DNA of 64,000 nt from Gentiana macrophylla (lineage: Eukaryota > Streptophyta > Magnoliopsida > Gentianales > Gentianaceae): the NCBI GenBank assembly GCA_026214975.1, contig JAOBSW010000502.1, positions 62,001 to 126,000 on the forward strand, in the 5' to 3' direction. Under the pieces are notes generated by a model that ran no database searches, had not been told where the DNA came from, and was given only the letters and a program-made list of their open reading frames with translations. The position numbers were made by a program, and so were the translations under genes. Positions 1 to 10,162 of the stretch are shown piece by piece. Position 1 is the stretch's first letter. Each line of letters starts with the position of its first letter.

Positions 1-1008
1 TGCTTGATGCCTTGGTTGCTTCGCTCAAACCTCGACCGCTAGTCATCGGATGGTATGGTGTGCCGGTCTTATGGCGAACACCATACTTTTCAAGAACTTT
101 CTAGAGGTCGGTTGCGTAAATGCGTTCCTTCATCACTCGATCAAGGCTCGAGGACATCCAAATCTCACAAAGATATTTTTCTTTAGGAATTTCATGACCG
201 TTTTATGATCATTGTGAGTTGTGGCTTGAGCCTCCACCCATTTCGAGGCATAATCAACACAGACTAAGATGTATTTGTTGCCACACGATGATGGGAAAGG
301 TCCCATAAAATCGATGCCCCATACATCAAAGACTTCGCACTCTAAGATGGGTTTCAAAGGCATGTCAAAACGCCTTGTCAGAGTTCCAGTCCTTTGACAT
401 CTATCGCAAGCTTTACAGAAGGCTTCTGTATCCTTAAAGATCGTAGGCCAATAGAACCCGGACTGGAAGATCTTAGCAACCGTTTTCCAAGGACCAAAGT
501 GACCTCCAGTGGGTCCACTGTGGCATTGATCGATAATCTCTTGTTGCTCAGATTCAGGAACGCATCTCCTAAGCAAACCATCTTTGCAGATCTTAAACAG
601 ATACGGTTCATCCCAAACGAAATATTTCAAATCAGAGAAGAACTTTTTCTTCTCCTGATAAGACATTTCGGGATCGAGATAACGGGCATGAAGGTAATTC
701 ACAATGGAAGAATACCATGGAACGTCTAGAGAGCGGCCATCGATCAACATGATGTTTTCTAGAGGAAAGTAAAGATCTATATCATCAGGATCACCCTTTT
801 CCTTACTTAACATCCTAGAAACATGATCCGCCACTACATTCTCACTACCCTTCTTATCTTTGATTTGAACGTCAAACTCTTGGAGGGTCAGTATCCAACG
901 CAGTAAGCGCGGTTTAGCTTCCTTTTTGGTCATGAGATATCGCAAAGCAGCGTGGTCCGTCCACACAATCACTTGAGCACCCAGCAAGTAACTACGAAAC
1001 TTATCCAT
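1..1008 (-). pseudogene. Athila pol 3' part: RNase H end and integrase (broken)
   Basis: The frame 1008-133 opens in RNase H ([17 protein letters not shown] tail reading [11 protein letters not shown]). It then has an integrase zinc-binding module with His-x6-His and Cys-x2-Cys (CKACDRC), and the start of the catalytic core ([14 protein letters not shown], first Asp present). A stop follows ALIE at 133. The core continues in another frame toward position 1, where KYGVRHK and TPYHP are readable, so there is at least one frameshift near 130. Family role: RNase H removes RNA template and integrase inserts the cDNA. The C-terminal part of integrase is outside the window. Confidence 0.85.
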
Positions 1009-1089
1009 AGCAAAGACTACGGCTAATAGTTCCTTTTCAGTTGTCGTGTAGTTAACTTGAGAAGGATTCAGTGTGTGACTGGCATAATA

Positions 1090-2110
1090 GATAGGCTAGA
1101 ACTTTCCATTAAGCTTTTGCCCTAAGACTGCACCAACTGCATAGTTTGATGCGTCACACATAAGCTCAAACGGTAAGTTCCAGTCAGGTGAAATAAGAAT
1201 TGGAGCGGATATTAACCGATTCTTGAGCTCCTCAAACGCTTGCTTGCAGTTTTCATCGAAATTGAACACAACGTCTTCCTTGAGCAGAGTAGATAGGGGC
1301 TTGGCAACTTTGGAAAAATCTTGGATGAATCTCCTATAGAAACCGACATGTCCGAGGAAACCTCTGACTTCACGTACATTCTTAGGATAACTCATCTTCT
1401 CAATGGCTTCTACCTTGGCCCTATCTACTTCTATACCGTTGGCGGACACTTTGTGGCCAAGAACTATCCCTTCATCGACCATAAAATGGCACTTTTCTCA
1501 ATTGAGTACTAAGTCCTTTTCCACACATCTAGACAACACCTGATCAAGATTATCGAGGCAATCATCGAAGGATCGACCAAAGACCGAGAAATCATCCATA
1601 AAAATCTCCATGCACTTTTCAACTAGCCCGTCAAAGTTTGCCATCATACACCTTTGAAAGGTGGCCGGGGCATTACAGAGACCAAATGGCATCCGCCTGT
1701 AGGCGAATGTCCCATAGGGGCAAGTGAAAGTGGTCTTCTCTTGGTCAATAGGATCGATGGGTATCTGAAAATATCATGAATAACCATCCAGGAAACAGTA
1801 GAATGCGTGCCCGCCAGACGCTCAAGCATCCGGTCAATGAATGGAAGGGGAAATGATCTTTCAGTGTGACCTCATTGAGCTTTCGATAATCGATACATAC
1901 TCAGTATCCGATGAACGAGCCTCAATGCTATCTCTTCTCCCTTCTCATTTTTCTCAATCGTAATTCCACCTTTCTTGGGAACTACTTGAGTCGGGGAAAC
2001 CCATTCACTGTCAAAGAATGGCGTAAATGATACCCATATCTAGAAGTTTAATGATCTCCTTCTTGACTACTTCTTGCATGTGAGGGTTAAGCCTCCTTTG
2101 GGGCTGTCTA
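1090..2110 (-). pseudogene. Athila reverse transcriptase (broken)
   Basis: Fragments of the RT domain are readable in order on the minus strand. The segment 1692-1498 carries MPFGLCNAPATFQRCM followed by the catalytic box FMDDFSVFG (the YxDD-type Asp pair, with Phe-Met in the first two places as usual in Athila). The segment 1482-1096 carries the thumb/connection (VRGFLGHVGFYRRFIQDFS) and the first RNase H strands (ELMCDASNYAVGAVLGQ). The fingers region (1700-2110) is present only as scattered pieces in several frames. At least three frame breaks and a stop near 1096 separate RT from RNase H, so no enzyme could be made. Confidence 0.85.
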
Positions 2111-2112
2111 AC

Positions 2113-3066
2113 TCATTTTGCACCCTCCTCAGTCTTGATCTTGTGCATACAGATGTCGGGAGATATCCCTCGGATATCTCCCACCTGCCATCCAAAGCCT
2201 TTCTCATTTTTGCGCAAGACGTTTAACAGTTTAAGCTCTTCTATTCGAGACAGCTTGGCAGAGATGATCAAAGGAAGCTTGTCACCTTCTCTTAGAAACA
2301 CATACTTCAGATGTTTAGGCAACGGCTTCAGAACCAAATCTACAGGAGGTTCCTCTAGACTTGATTTAAGATCTCCACTCTTCAACTCAACATCGTTGAG
2401 CTTACTTAGTGGCCCTACTGCCAAAGCTTCTTCTCTTAGCTCATCCTCAAAATCAGCTGCTAACTGGTCTAGATTGACCACACCATGATTATTCAGATTA
2501 TCAATCAGTCGCTCATATTCAGATTCTACAGCCATGACTTGCTTAACCATAAAGTCATCGAAATCATCAGAAGTCACCTCAACGGAAAAGCTGGTTGGAG
2601 ATCCAGAAGGTATATTGATAGATTTTGAAACACTATAGCTCACCTCCTGGTCACCAACTCGAATGGTCACATGCCCACAATCACAATCGATGAGGGCTCT
2701 AGCTGTAGATAGAAAAGGTCTTCCAAGAATCAAAGGGACATTTTCACTTTTCTCAATATCTAAGACGTACCAGTCAACTGGAAAGGTAAACCTATCTATT
2801 TGAACTAATACATCCTTTAGGATCCCTGAAGCTTTTTTAGAAGATCTATCAGCGAACTGTAAGTTCATGGTAGTGGGTTCTAGAAGACTTTGTAAACCAA
2901 GCTGATTGCAAACAGACAATGGCATCAAGCTGATGGATGCACCCAGGTCACATAAGGAATTTGGGAAGACTAGGCCTCCCATCTGCAGTGTGAGCACAAA
3001 TTTGCCTGGGTCGCCCCTCTTGGTTGGTAAGTCTTGATAATTGACCATCGCGTGATCTGCACTCAA
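2113..3066 (-). pseudogene. Athila aspartic protease and RT N-terminal linker
   Basis: A 317-codon open stretch. It starts with DLPTKRGDPGKFVL, then the protease active site CDLGASISLMPLSV (Asp-Leu-Gly-Ala, the Athila form of Asp-Thr/Ser-Gly) and the flap/C-terminal signature VPLILGRPFLSTARALID. An acidic linker follows, then the conserved pre-RT segments LEEPPVDLVLKPLPKHLKYVFL and GFGWQVGDIRGISPDICMHKI. In the family this protease cuts the Gag-Pol polyprotein. This is the longest intact segment of the element. It breaks off at TEEGAK near 2113, where RT continues in another frame. Confidence 0.85.
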
Positions 3067-3458
3067 CCGCTTGATCCATTTCGATAATTTCTTTTGGAAG
3101 ATACAACATCCTTAATGAACTTGGTATACTTAGGCATCTCAACCAAAACTTCTGACAATGGAAGAATAACCTGAGTGTTTTTCAACAAATTAAGCACCTT
3201 TTCATACTTCTTATCTTCGCTCAATGGGATGTTGCTCTTTCTGGGTGGAAATGGAAGCTTCTTAAGATCATTCTCAGAGAAAACCTTCTTTGAAGATGCG
3301 CTAACGGCTTTGTCTTCCAGATCTTTCCACCGAACAGACTTTTCAGAAGTTTTCGTAGTCAGGGGATCAGCCACCTGACTTTCTTTTCCTTTTTCAGTCC
3401 TCAAGGGATCAGCCACTTGAGGATTTCCAACCTTTCCACCTATCAGGGGATCAGCCAC
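3063..3458 (-). pseudogene. Athila gag-protease spacer with QVADPL repeats
   Basis: A 131-codon frame between gag and protease. It begins with three similar short units (ADPLIGGK, QVADPLRTEKGKE, QVADPLTTKTSE), then a charged stretch with VRWKDLEDKA and LPFPPRKSN. It ends with the segment common to Athila elements ahead of the protease (VILPLSEVLVEMPKYTKFIKDVVSSKR). The matching region of the second Athila element is at 51020-51320. The frame runs into the protease with a 4-base overlap in another frame, which indicates an indel near 3063. No enzymatic role is known for this spacer. Confidence 0.75.
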
Positions 3459-3588
3459 CTGATTACTTGCTTGCAGCCAAGGGGATGATGGGTGCTCAAC
3501 TTCCCCTCCTGCCTCATCAGTGGCAGGAGGGGCTAGTGGTTTCCCTGGAAACCAGGGGGACCACTAAGCTGTGTACCGCTTCTTAAAC

Positions 3589-5278
3589 TCATGGTACTGG
3601 CCTCCTCTTTACCATATTGTATTGATGGCACGAGGTCAGGACACGGCCTGCGCTTAAGTCAGCCTGAGCAACATGACCACCCTTAGGATTTTTCTCAGTA
3701 AAGCTGGGCAAGTGCCCTTGGGGTCTTGATGCTAACTGCTCAGCCAGCTGCCCTATCTGTCTCTCAAGATTTTTATTCGTACTCATTAGGAGCTGAATAT
3801 TCTAGTTTTGCTCCTCTCTAAATGAGTTCCATTCGGCTTTAAGATCAGTTGAACTTGAAGGGCCTTGAGAGTTTAGGAAGTTTGGAGAGTATGGTCTGGT
3901 GGGTCGACTTTGATAATTAGGATTGGAATTAGAGGGCCAACCCGATTGAACCTGGTGTGGAATTGGAAAAATTCAAGTTTTGGTTACGATTGAATCCGGG
4001 GTTTCATTGAAGTTTGGACTCGATTAAAGCTTGGATTACGGCCGACGCCCGATTTTGAGCATTATTCGGCCAAGAATTGGTTATTGAACCTCGGATTAGA
4101 CTGGCGAGAAAAGGCATTCATTTCTGCATTTTGTCCAATCATGGGGCAGAAACGAGCAAGATGCCCCGGATCATCACATACTTGGCATGTGATTGGATTA
4201 TACTATCCGTTATTATGAACAGCATTGACTTGATGAGCAGAGGGGGGTTGGAATTGACACTGGCCGGACATGTGGCCAGGTTGCCAGCAATTTTCGCAAT
4301 ACAGAACCTGAGAGTTCTGTGGAAGCGAAAGAATCTGATTACTCGGATTAGGAGCAGTTTGGGATGTTGTCAGTTGAGAATTAGCCATTTGCTTTTGCAA
4401 CATGGCAATCGGTCTGCATAGTCACTTCCTCGACCTTGGGAGGAGGAGGAGGTGCTGAATAGCTTGATAGGATGGAGCATAGTTATATTTGGCAATGTCT
4501 TGAACAATGCCCATCCTTCGCTCTGGAGTCTTCTTCAAAAACGCCCCACCTGATGAACTATTGACCATGCCCTTAGTGAGCTCGGTCAATCCGCTAAAGA
4601 ATGTATTGACTTCCCTTTGCATCGGCAAGCCATGGTGGGGACATTTTCGGAGGAGGGACTTGAACCTTTTCCGGCAATCAAAGAAAGACTCATTTTCCTG
4701 CTGACGGAAAGTGAAGATTTCATTCAAATACTGGGCCGTCTTTGATGGAGGGAAATATTGACTCAGAAATTCTTTTTCAAGACCGGCCCAGGTTGTAATG
4801 GATTCCGAAGGGAGAGAGTGATACCACTCTAGTGCTTCCACCCGTAAGGAAAATGGAAAAAGTTTGAGCTTGATTGCGTCCTCACTTACACCTTGGATGC
4901 GGGTAGTACCGCATATGTGTAGAAATGTGTGTAGGTGAGTGTGGGGGTTCTCTGATTGATAGCCGTGAAAAATCGATGCATGCCGCATCATCCGAATAAG
5001 TCCTGGCTTTAGCTCGAAAGTTGGAGGCAGTAATGGCCGGCATAACAATTGCGGGGTTGACGGTGGTGCGTGCCAGGCATGGCGTAGTCTCGCCAACGAT
5101 CATCTATCTTCGCCGCCATTATCACTATTTTTTCGATTTCTCCTGCAAGATTTTGCTCAAATTCTTGATCAAAAGCGTTTCCTTCGTCGAACCGAAGTCT
5201 CCGCCTATTGGGTCGGACTATGGTCCGCTCGGGGTCAGGGGAGTAGATTAGTGGTCCCTTCTGACTACGAGTTTGCAT
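3589..5278 (-). pseudogene. Athila gag (broken in at least four places)
   Basis: The likely start is the ATG at 5278-5276 (MQTRSQKGPLIYSPDPERT), which matches the start of the second Athila gag at 49313. The first frame stops at 5009. The capsid-like Retrotrans_gag part follows in 5000-4422 (SIFHGYQSENPHTHLHTFL, KLKLFPFSLRVEALEWYHSL, FRQQENESFFDCRKRFKSLL). A complete CCHC zinc knuckle, CENCWQPGHMSGQC, lies in the 4403-4203 frame. The last part (3786-3589) carries LERQIGQLAEQLASRPQGHLP. Gag forms the virus-like particle, and the knuckle binds RNA. The decay makes it non-functional as read. Confidence 0.85.
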
Positions 5279-5906
5279 ACACCGAAATCCAAGATCAAGA
5301 TGTTGAGCAAGAAAGAAAGAAAGAGAGAAAGAGAACTATAAACTAAGAAACTAAACACTTAAACTAAAGACTTCCAATCTAATCTAAGATCAAAACCTAG
5401 AGAAAAGAAAAGAAGAGAAAAGAAGAAGATGATAGGAGGAAAGAGGAACGGACGGACGTCCAAAATTATGGACGAGCGTCTGACCAGTTTTCAGAATGGA
5501 CGGGCGTTCAAAATATGAACGCTCGTCCTCTTTTTCAGAATTCCTTTGGACGGGCGCCCGAAGTATGAACGCGCTCGTGCGGGTCGAATTGATCTGAGAT
5601 TGAAGAATTTCTCGCCGACGGGCGTCCGATGAACTAAACGCCGTCCGATCGAAGCAAGAATCGGACGGGCGTACGGTAAACGGACGCCGCCCAATCAAGC
5701 GTAACGATTAGAAAATCGCGGCGTGATAAATGTAAAAAGCAGTATAGACTAGAGCAAAAATTTTATATTAACTACTAACAGAAACACAATTAAAACGACA
5801 GACAAGTGAACAAAAACAACTAAACGATTAACCACAAACAGAAACTGAGAAGATCTAACCTAAAAACAGGAATTGAAAACAAAACAAAAACTAGGCAACG
5901 TCCGGT
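5279..5906 (-). other. Athila 1 untranslated leader with GACGGGCGTCC cluster
   Basis: Between PBS and gag there is no credible gene. Positions 5440-5700 hold a dense set of GC-rich units related to GGACGGGCGTCC (for example near 5449, 5500, 5555, 5618 and 5662) in otherwise AT-rich DNA. Short ORFs across it are by-products of this composition. The same motif occurs upstream of the TATA box in this element's LTR and in the second Athila element. Confidence 0.7.
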
Positions 5907-5923
5907 TCCCCGGCAACGGCGCC
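5907..5923 (-). promoter_or_regulatory. Primer binding site of Athila 1
   Basis: On the minus strand this reads TGGCGCCGTTGCCGGGG, beginning seven bases inside the LTR end. It is the same as the PBS of the second Athila element (48685). In Athila elements this site is reported to pair with the 3' end of tRNA-Asp. Confidence 0.9.
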
Positions 5924-5929
5924 AAAAAC

Positions 5930-7537
5930 TTGTCTACGGATTTTATCTATGCAAAACAAACAAGTAATAAATTTATAATCCGGTTAACCCCAAGTATAAG
6001 AATCGTAGTACTAGTGGTTAATGCCGGGTCGATCCTACGGGGAACTAGACGATTGTGGTTCCTAGTTTTTGCCTAACTAAACTATGTCACGAAAAACTAA
6101 ACTAAACAGCGATTAAAACAAAACTAAACTAAACATATATGCTGAAAATAAACTAGACAGAGGACGAAATCCAAATCTAGGAAGGTTTGGTTGCGAACAA
6201 ATTACTCTAAAGGTGCAATAGAAAATAAACTAACTAAACAGTTCAAGTTTTAAGGGTTAAATCAAGTTTAAAACGGACAAACGAGTATTGATCCACCTAT
6301 CCAACAAACACTAATCTCTCATCCCGATTATATTGCGTTTCTATCAAGTTGTGATTCATCTTATCAAAGGTATGAATCCTACTTTAAGTAGATGATTCGC
6401 CCATTAATTTCTATCTTTCGATTTACGGAAATTAACGCGTCATAACATAAACAAAGACGTGAACTTTAACGTTTTAACCTAGATGTTCAACCTATCAACT
6501 TCCGCTTGACATAGATTAAAGATCCATTCCTAAATCATGGTGATCTAATGTTTATAAAGACTTTCATCAAATATAAAACATCATACATGCACATCTTTCG
6601 ATATAAATGCAATTAATCATCGTAAGACATGATAAAGGAAACAACTTTGATTAAAACTTACAATATAATCGAAGAATCAAAATCGCCGAATGTTGGATGG
6701 CTTCACAATGCTCGTTTGATTGAAGCCTAGCCTCTTAGCATCCTTGAATAGCTCGAATTGTTGAAGTAAATTGCATAAAATTAAACTAATTTTATCTAGG
6801 AATTGAAGAACATAAAAGCGGTAAAATCGAGTAAAACGCAGCCTATAGCCGCCCCTAGGGTTTAGGGTTCGAAGATTGTCAATTGGTATCTCAATGTGTG
6901 AAAAATAGGCAAGTATTTATAGAGATTTGAGGCGGTTTCACTAAGTCGGCAATCCGGACGCCGTCCGATGAAGTGGACTCGCCCAAGTGTTCTCGAACTC
7001 CAATGTAGACGTCGCCTGCGGATAGCGCCCAAACTCTCTCTCGATCTTCTTTTGCACCTTGGACGCTGTCTGCTTCTTCTGGACGCTCGTTCAGTAAGTT
7101 CATGAAGCCTCAGTATTGAATCCTTCTCCTAGACGCCCGCTTGGATTGTCGACGCCCGCCCACTCCTGGACGGGACTTGGACGCCGATTTAGCTGGAATG
7201 AAACTTGATTAAATCATCTCTATCTCTTTTCTCCACTCCATTCGATCATTATCTCTTTCTTAAATCTTTATAGCTCGAATTCTCTCCTTTTGACCATCAT
7301 TTGAGCACAATGAACATACCTATAACACATGGAAAACATCGCAAAATGTAATAATATTCAAATAATTATAATTTAACCATGAAATCACATAAATATATCA
7401 TTATTGCGATTAAGTCTTCAAAAATACCGTTTGCTCAATATTTTAATATAAAGACCAATTATTATGCAAATTACACAATATAGAAGAAAAACATCGTAAA
7501 ATATATCCTTATAATTCATAGATTTTCACCCTTAACA
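5930..7537 (-). repeat. 5' LTR of Athila 1 (1608 bp)
   Basis: The minus-strand ends are TGTTAAGGGTGAAAATC at 7537 and GTAGACA at 5930, directly before the PBS. They line up with the second Athila LTR (TGTTAACGGTGAATTTT to CCGAACA). A TATA box (TCTATAAATACTT, minus) lies at 6911-6923. GACG-rich motif copies lie just upstream of it (6950-7200), as in the second element. The two Athila LTRs are clearly related in layout but not close copies, so these are different subfamilies or ages. The partner LTR is outside the window. Confidence 0.85.
6911..6923 (-). promoter_or_regulatory. TATA box of Athila 1 LTR
   Basis: The minus strand reads AAGTATTTATAGA complemented, that is TCTATAAATACTT, about 625 bp into the LTR from its 5' end. 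A GC-rich motif cluster precedes it. This is the expected Pol II start for the genomic RNA. Confidence 0.65.
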
Positions 7538-8690
7538 ATAGCACTTCACTATTCGTATTTCATGCTAGTTTACGATGACATGCAAATAGTTGATCAGGCT
7601 ACTAACATGTACATTAAATCGTTCGATCAACGTAGCTGATGCCAAACCACATAATTAGGATTTACTAGGTATTTAGATTTAGAGATAAGGACCGTCGCAG
7701 ATCTGAAGAGCGCAACCCATAATTTTGCATTTCATATGAACGAATCAAATAAATATTAAGGTTTGTTTAATTAATTCATAGATGATTAGATGCAAGCATA
7801 TTTTAGATCTATCACAAGAGCAATCATGAATCTATGAAAATAAATAAAACATTGGAATAGATCTTACCCATGACGAAGAACGGATCTACTCCGGCGATTA
7901 TCTCTCCCTCCGGCGATTCGAATCGATCCTGAAGATCGTAAATCAAGCATAATTCAATAATGAAAGACTCATGACTTATTTGCAAGAAAGAAAAGAAGAC
8001 TTTATTCCCAAAAGACTACATTGTAGCTAGCTGATGAATAGATCTATGAATGATTGAGAGAATACAATTTCAAAGCTCTGAATGGCTTTATATAGGTGTA
8101 TAAACCGACTTAAGGGTAAACCCAATGCTTGGGGGACAAGAAAATGCATTTCTGGAAGATTCTGGACCTCGGTAAACAGAGGGTAACTCCCGGTTTACCG
8201 GGGGTATTTTTGTCTTTTTCCTGCTGCCGACTTAACTTGAAATACCCTTGGCCCAGCTTCGGTATTTGTACCATAACTTGTCCTATTCAACTCCAATTTC
8301 GGTAATTCAATGTGTGTTGAAATCCTTGTTTCCAGGCCTACAACTTTCATGAAGAAGTCCAAGCCCAATTCGTCTTGTAATGCTTCGGAAACTGCGTTGC
8401 CAGATCACCAATCAGATTCTAGGGTCCAATATCCTCTCGAAACACTTCAACCATAAGCTCCGTTCAGTTCTTTATCGATTGACTCTCATATTCAGCCCAA
8501 ATGATGCTTCGAACACCCGTTCATTTGTCAATAAAATCATAGCACACATAGTAGCTCTATTTCTAGAAAATAACGCATAAAATACATGTTTAATACGCAT
8601 AATACAAATTTAGTCACCCCGGACATGGCTTAATGACATTTAGCTAATTAACTCATGATTTCATACATATTATCCCCATTGAGAACACAA
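7538..8690 (-). repeat. Old LTR-like sequence, probably of another LTR element
   Basis: No reading frame is convincing. On the minus strand the stretch has the layout of a U3-R-U5: a long unstructured part, a TATA box CCTATATAAAGCC at 8084-8096, then a 5'-leader-like run with ATG followed by GTAAGATC near 7865-7875. A weak match to the tRNA-Met type PBS (TGGCATCAG, minus) lies near 7640. Athila 1 is inserted at its left end. I cannot fix the outer borders or assign a family. A host promoter is an alternative, but no downstream exons are visible. Confidence 0.35.
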
Positions 8691-9150
8691 ATCCAGGGTA
8701 GATTGATGGTAAATAATGATATCAATTTGACCGTCATCAAACACCACAGCAAAATGGTGTCGTTGAAAGAAGAAATAGAACTCTCAAAGAAGCTGTCAGA
8801 TGTATGAAGGCTGAAGCAGGTCATCCAAAAATATTTTGGGCTGAAGTAGCAAAAATAGCTTGTTATACACAAAATAGATCAATCATCAACAAATTTCTTG
8901 GCAAAACACCCTATGAAGTTGGGAATGGAAGAAATCCTACATTTTTCACTTACATATGTTTGGAGCTAAATGTTTTGTCTTAAACAGGAATCAACTACAT
9001 ACTTTTGATGAAAAAGATGATGAAGCAATCTTCATGGGATATTCAGACACAAGCAAACCCTTTAGAGTACTGAACAAAGAGACCTTGGTGATTGAAGAAT
9101 CAATACAGAGTCATGTGCGTCATATATTGATGAAGGTGATCCTGAGGATC
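8690..9150 (+). pseudogene. Ty1/copia integrase fragment
   Basis: The plus strand gives the C-terminal half of a copia integrase core, from TPQQNGVVERRN (with the third catalytic Glu) through LKEAVRCMKAEAG, IFWAEVAKIACYTQNRSI, a frame change near 8940, and MFGAKCFVLNRNQLHTFDE to 9150. It is a close relative of the outer copia element at 59590-59935 but retains different bases, for example an intact QNGVVER stretch that is damaged there. Both ends are abrupt: LTR-like DNA on the left, Tat-type sequence on the right. No RT follows, so it is a truncated relic. Confidence 0.85.
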
Positions 9151-9199
9151 CTTAGATCCCTTATAAGGGTGAAATTAGGGGACCTTAAACCCCTCAGGT

Positions 9200-9625
9200 C
9201 CTAGAAAACTCTCGATCTGCTCGGTGAACGAGAATCATCGGACTTCTTTCCCATCATGGCATTAAGCTCTGCTTTTGCTGCTTCATGTACCTAGAGACTT
9301 AATTGATGCTTTCCCGCATTAGTAGAACTATATGACACATCATTGTGTTTAGGGGGGATGTGGCGTTTCGTCGTGTGATGAAGCTTCTCCCAGATCATTT
9401 CCCCTGAGTTATTGCATAGGTAATTGCTTGTAAGGCTGGGCCTTCAATGGCTGCCAGCTGGTCAACCAACGCTTGTTGGACGGGATTCAATGAAATTTCT
9501 TCATGTTACTGAGGCTGGTTGTTGGTGGCAGGATCTATTGCTTCCCCACCTCCAGCATTGTCTCCTCCATCCTGGGTGGTTGCACCGTGGTTTTTATTGT
9601 TAGTCTTTTTGTGTTTCGGTGGCAT
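9200..9625 (-). pseudogene. Tat-type gag, N-terminal fragment
   Basis: The start is ATG at 9625-9623, 28 bases after the PBS, giving MPPKHKKTNNKNHGATT, then a Gly/Asn-rich run and a stop. The frame resumes with LNPVQQALVDQLAAIEGPALQ. The same layout (MPPKNTASK, NPVQ, stop, ALADQLAGANLEV) is found at 30802-31090. After about 9400 the translation is lost. The capsid domain and everything downstream are missing. Confidence 0.65.
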
Positions 9626-9652
9626 GATGATCTTGAACAACTGTCAGTAGAG

Positions 9653-9671
9653 GCCCTCCTTCTAGCACCAA
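9653..9671 (-). promoter_or_regulatory. Primer binding site of the Tat remnant
   Basis: On the minus strand it reads TTGGTGCTAGAAGGAGGG, one base different from the PBS of the intact Tat element (TTGGCGCTAGAAGGAGGG, 30753). It lies directly after the LTR end TGTCA. Confidence 0.75.
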
Positions 9672-10162
9672 TTGACAATGCTTGAAATCGTCTAGATGTA
9701 AAAACATATCGTAAAAACCCTAATGACAACAAATTCAAGAACAAAACCCTAAAAACGAAGGAGATTATGAATTGTTTTAGACTGAGCCTGGAATAAGTGG
9801 TGTCCCAAATTGCCTACTAGTTATATGTATTGAACATGAATCAAGTCTCTCTTAGTTCCTTGGGATTGTTTATATAGAGGACTTCTCATCTTTGGCAAGC
9901 ATGTGCCGTGTCCTTCAAGGACATCTTTTCATATTGGCCACGGATTATATTATGTCAATCATTAGTTTTTAGGAGGTAATTATAGATAGTTTGAATATCA
10001 GGATCATAGTCTTAATGACTTGAGATTCTTTTCATGTTTATCTTATATAATATGCATGTGAGCAATATCAGATACGAAAGGCTCAGGCCGACCTGCGTCG
10101 AGACCCTCCAGACCATCCCGGGCCATGCTTTGAGGACCCGAACTCTCCAACGACCTAGTAGT

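Larger units (their letters stand above)
1..7537 (-). mobile_element. Athila-type Ty3/gypsy retrotransposon 1, 3' end outside window
   Basis: Minus-strand order is 5' LTR (5930-7537), PBS (5907-5923), GC-rich leader, gag, protease, RT, RNase H and integrase, which runs off the left edge. Assignment to the Athila lineage rests on the PBS reading TGGCGCCGTTGCCGGGG, the gag opening MQTRS, the protease motif CDLGAS, and the integrase stretch [18 protein letters not shown]. All reading frames are interrupted. The base sequence after the LTR outer end is ATAGC, which should reappear beyond the missing 3' LTR if the insertion is intact. It lies in an older LTR-like sequence (7538 to about 8690). Confidence 0.9.

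Noticed and set aside
394..729. 111-codon plus-strand frame over the integrase
   Set aside because: It overlaps the clearly homologous minus-strand integrase and has no domain of its own.
5390..5698. Open frames in the Athila 1 leader
   Set aside because: They follow the GC-rich repeated motif, are not shared with Athila 2, and lie between PBS and gag.
8084..8096. Promoter of a host gene
   Set aside because: The TATA box is good, but no exon follows on the minus strand and the surroundings have LTR layout.
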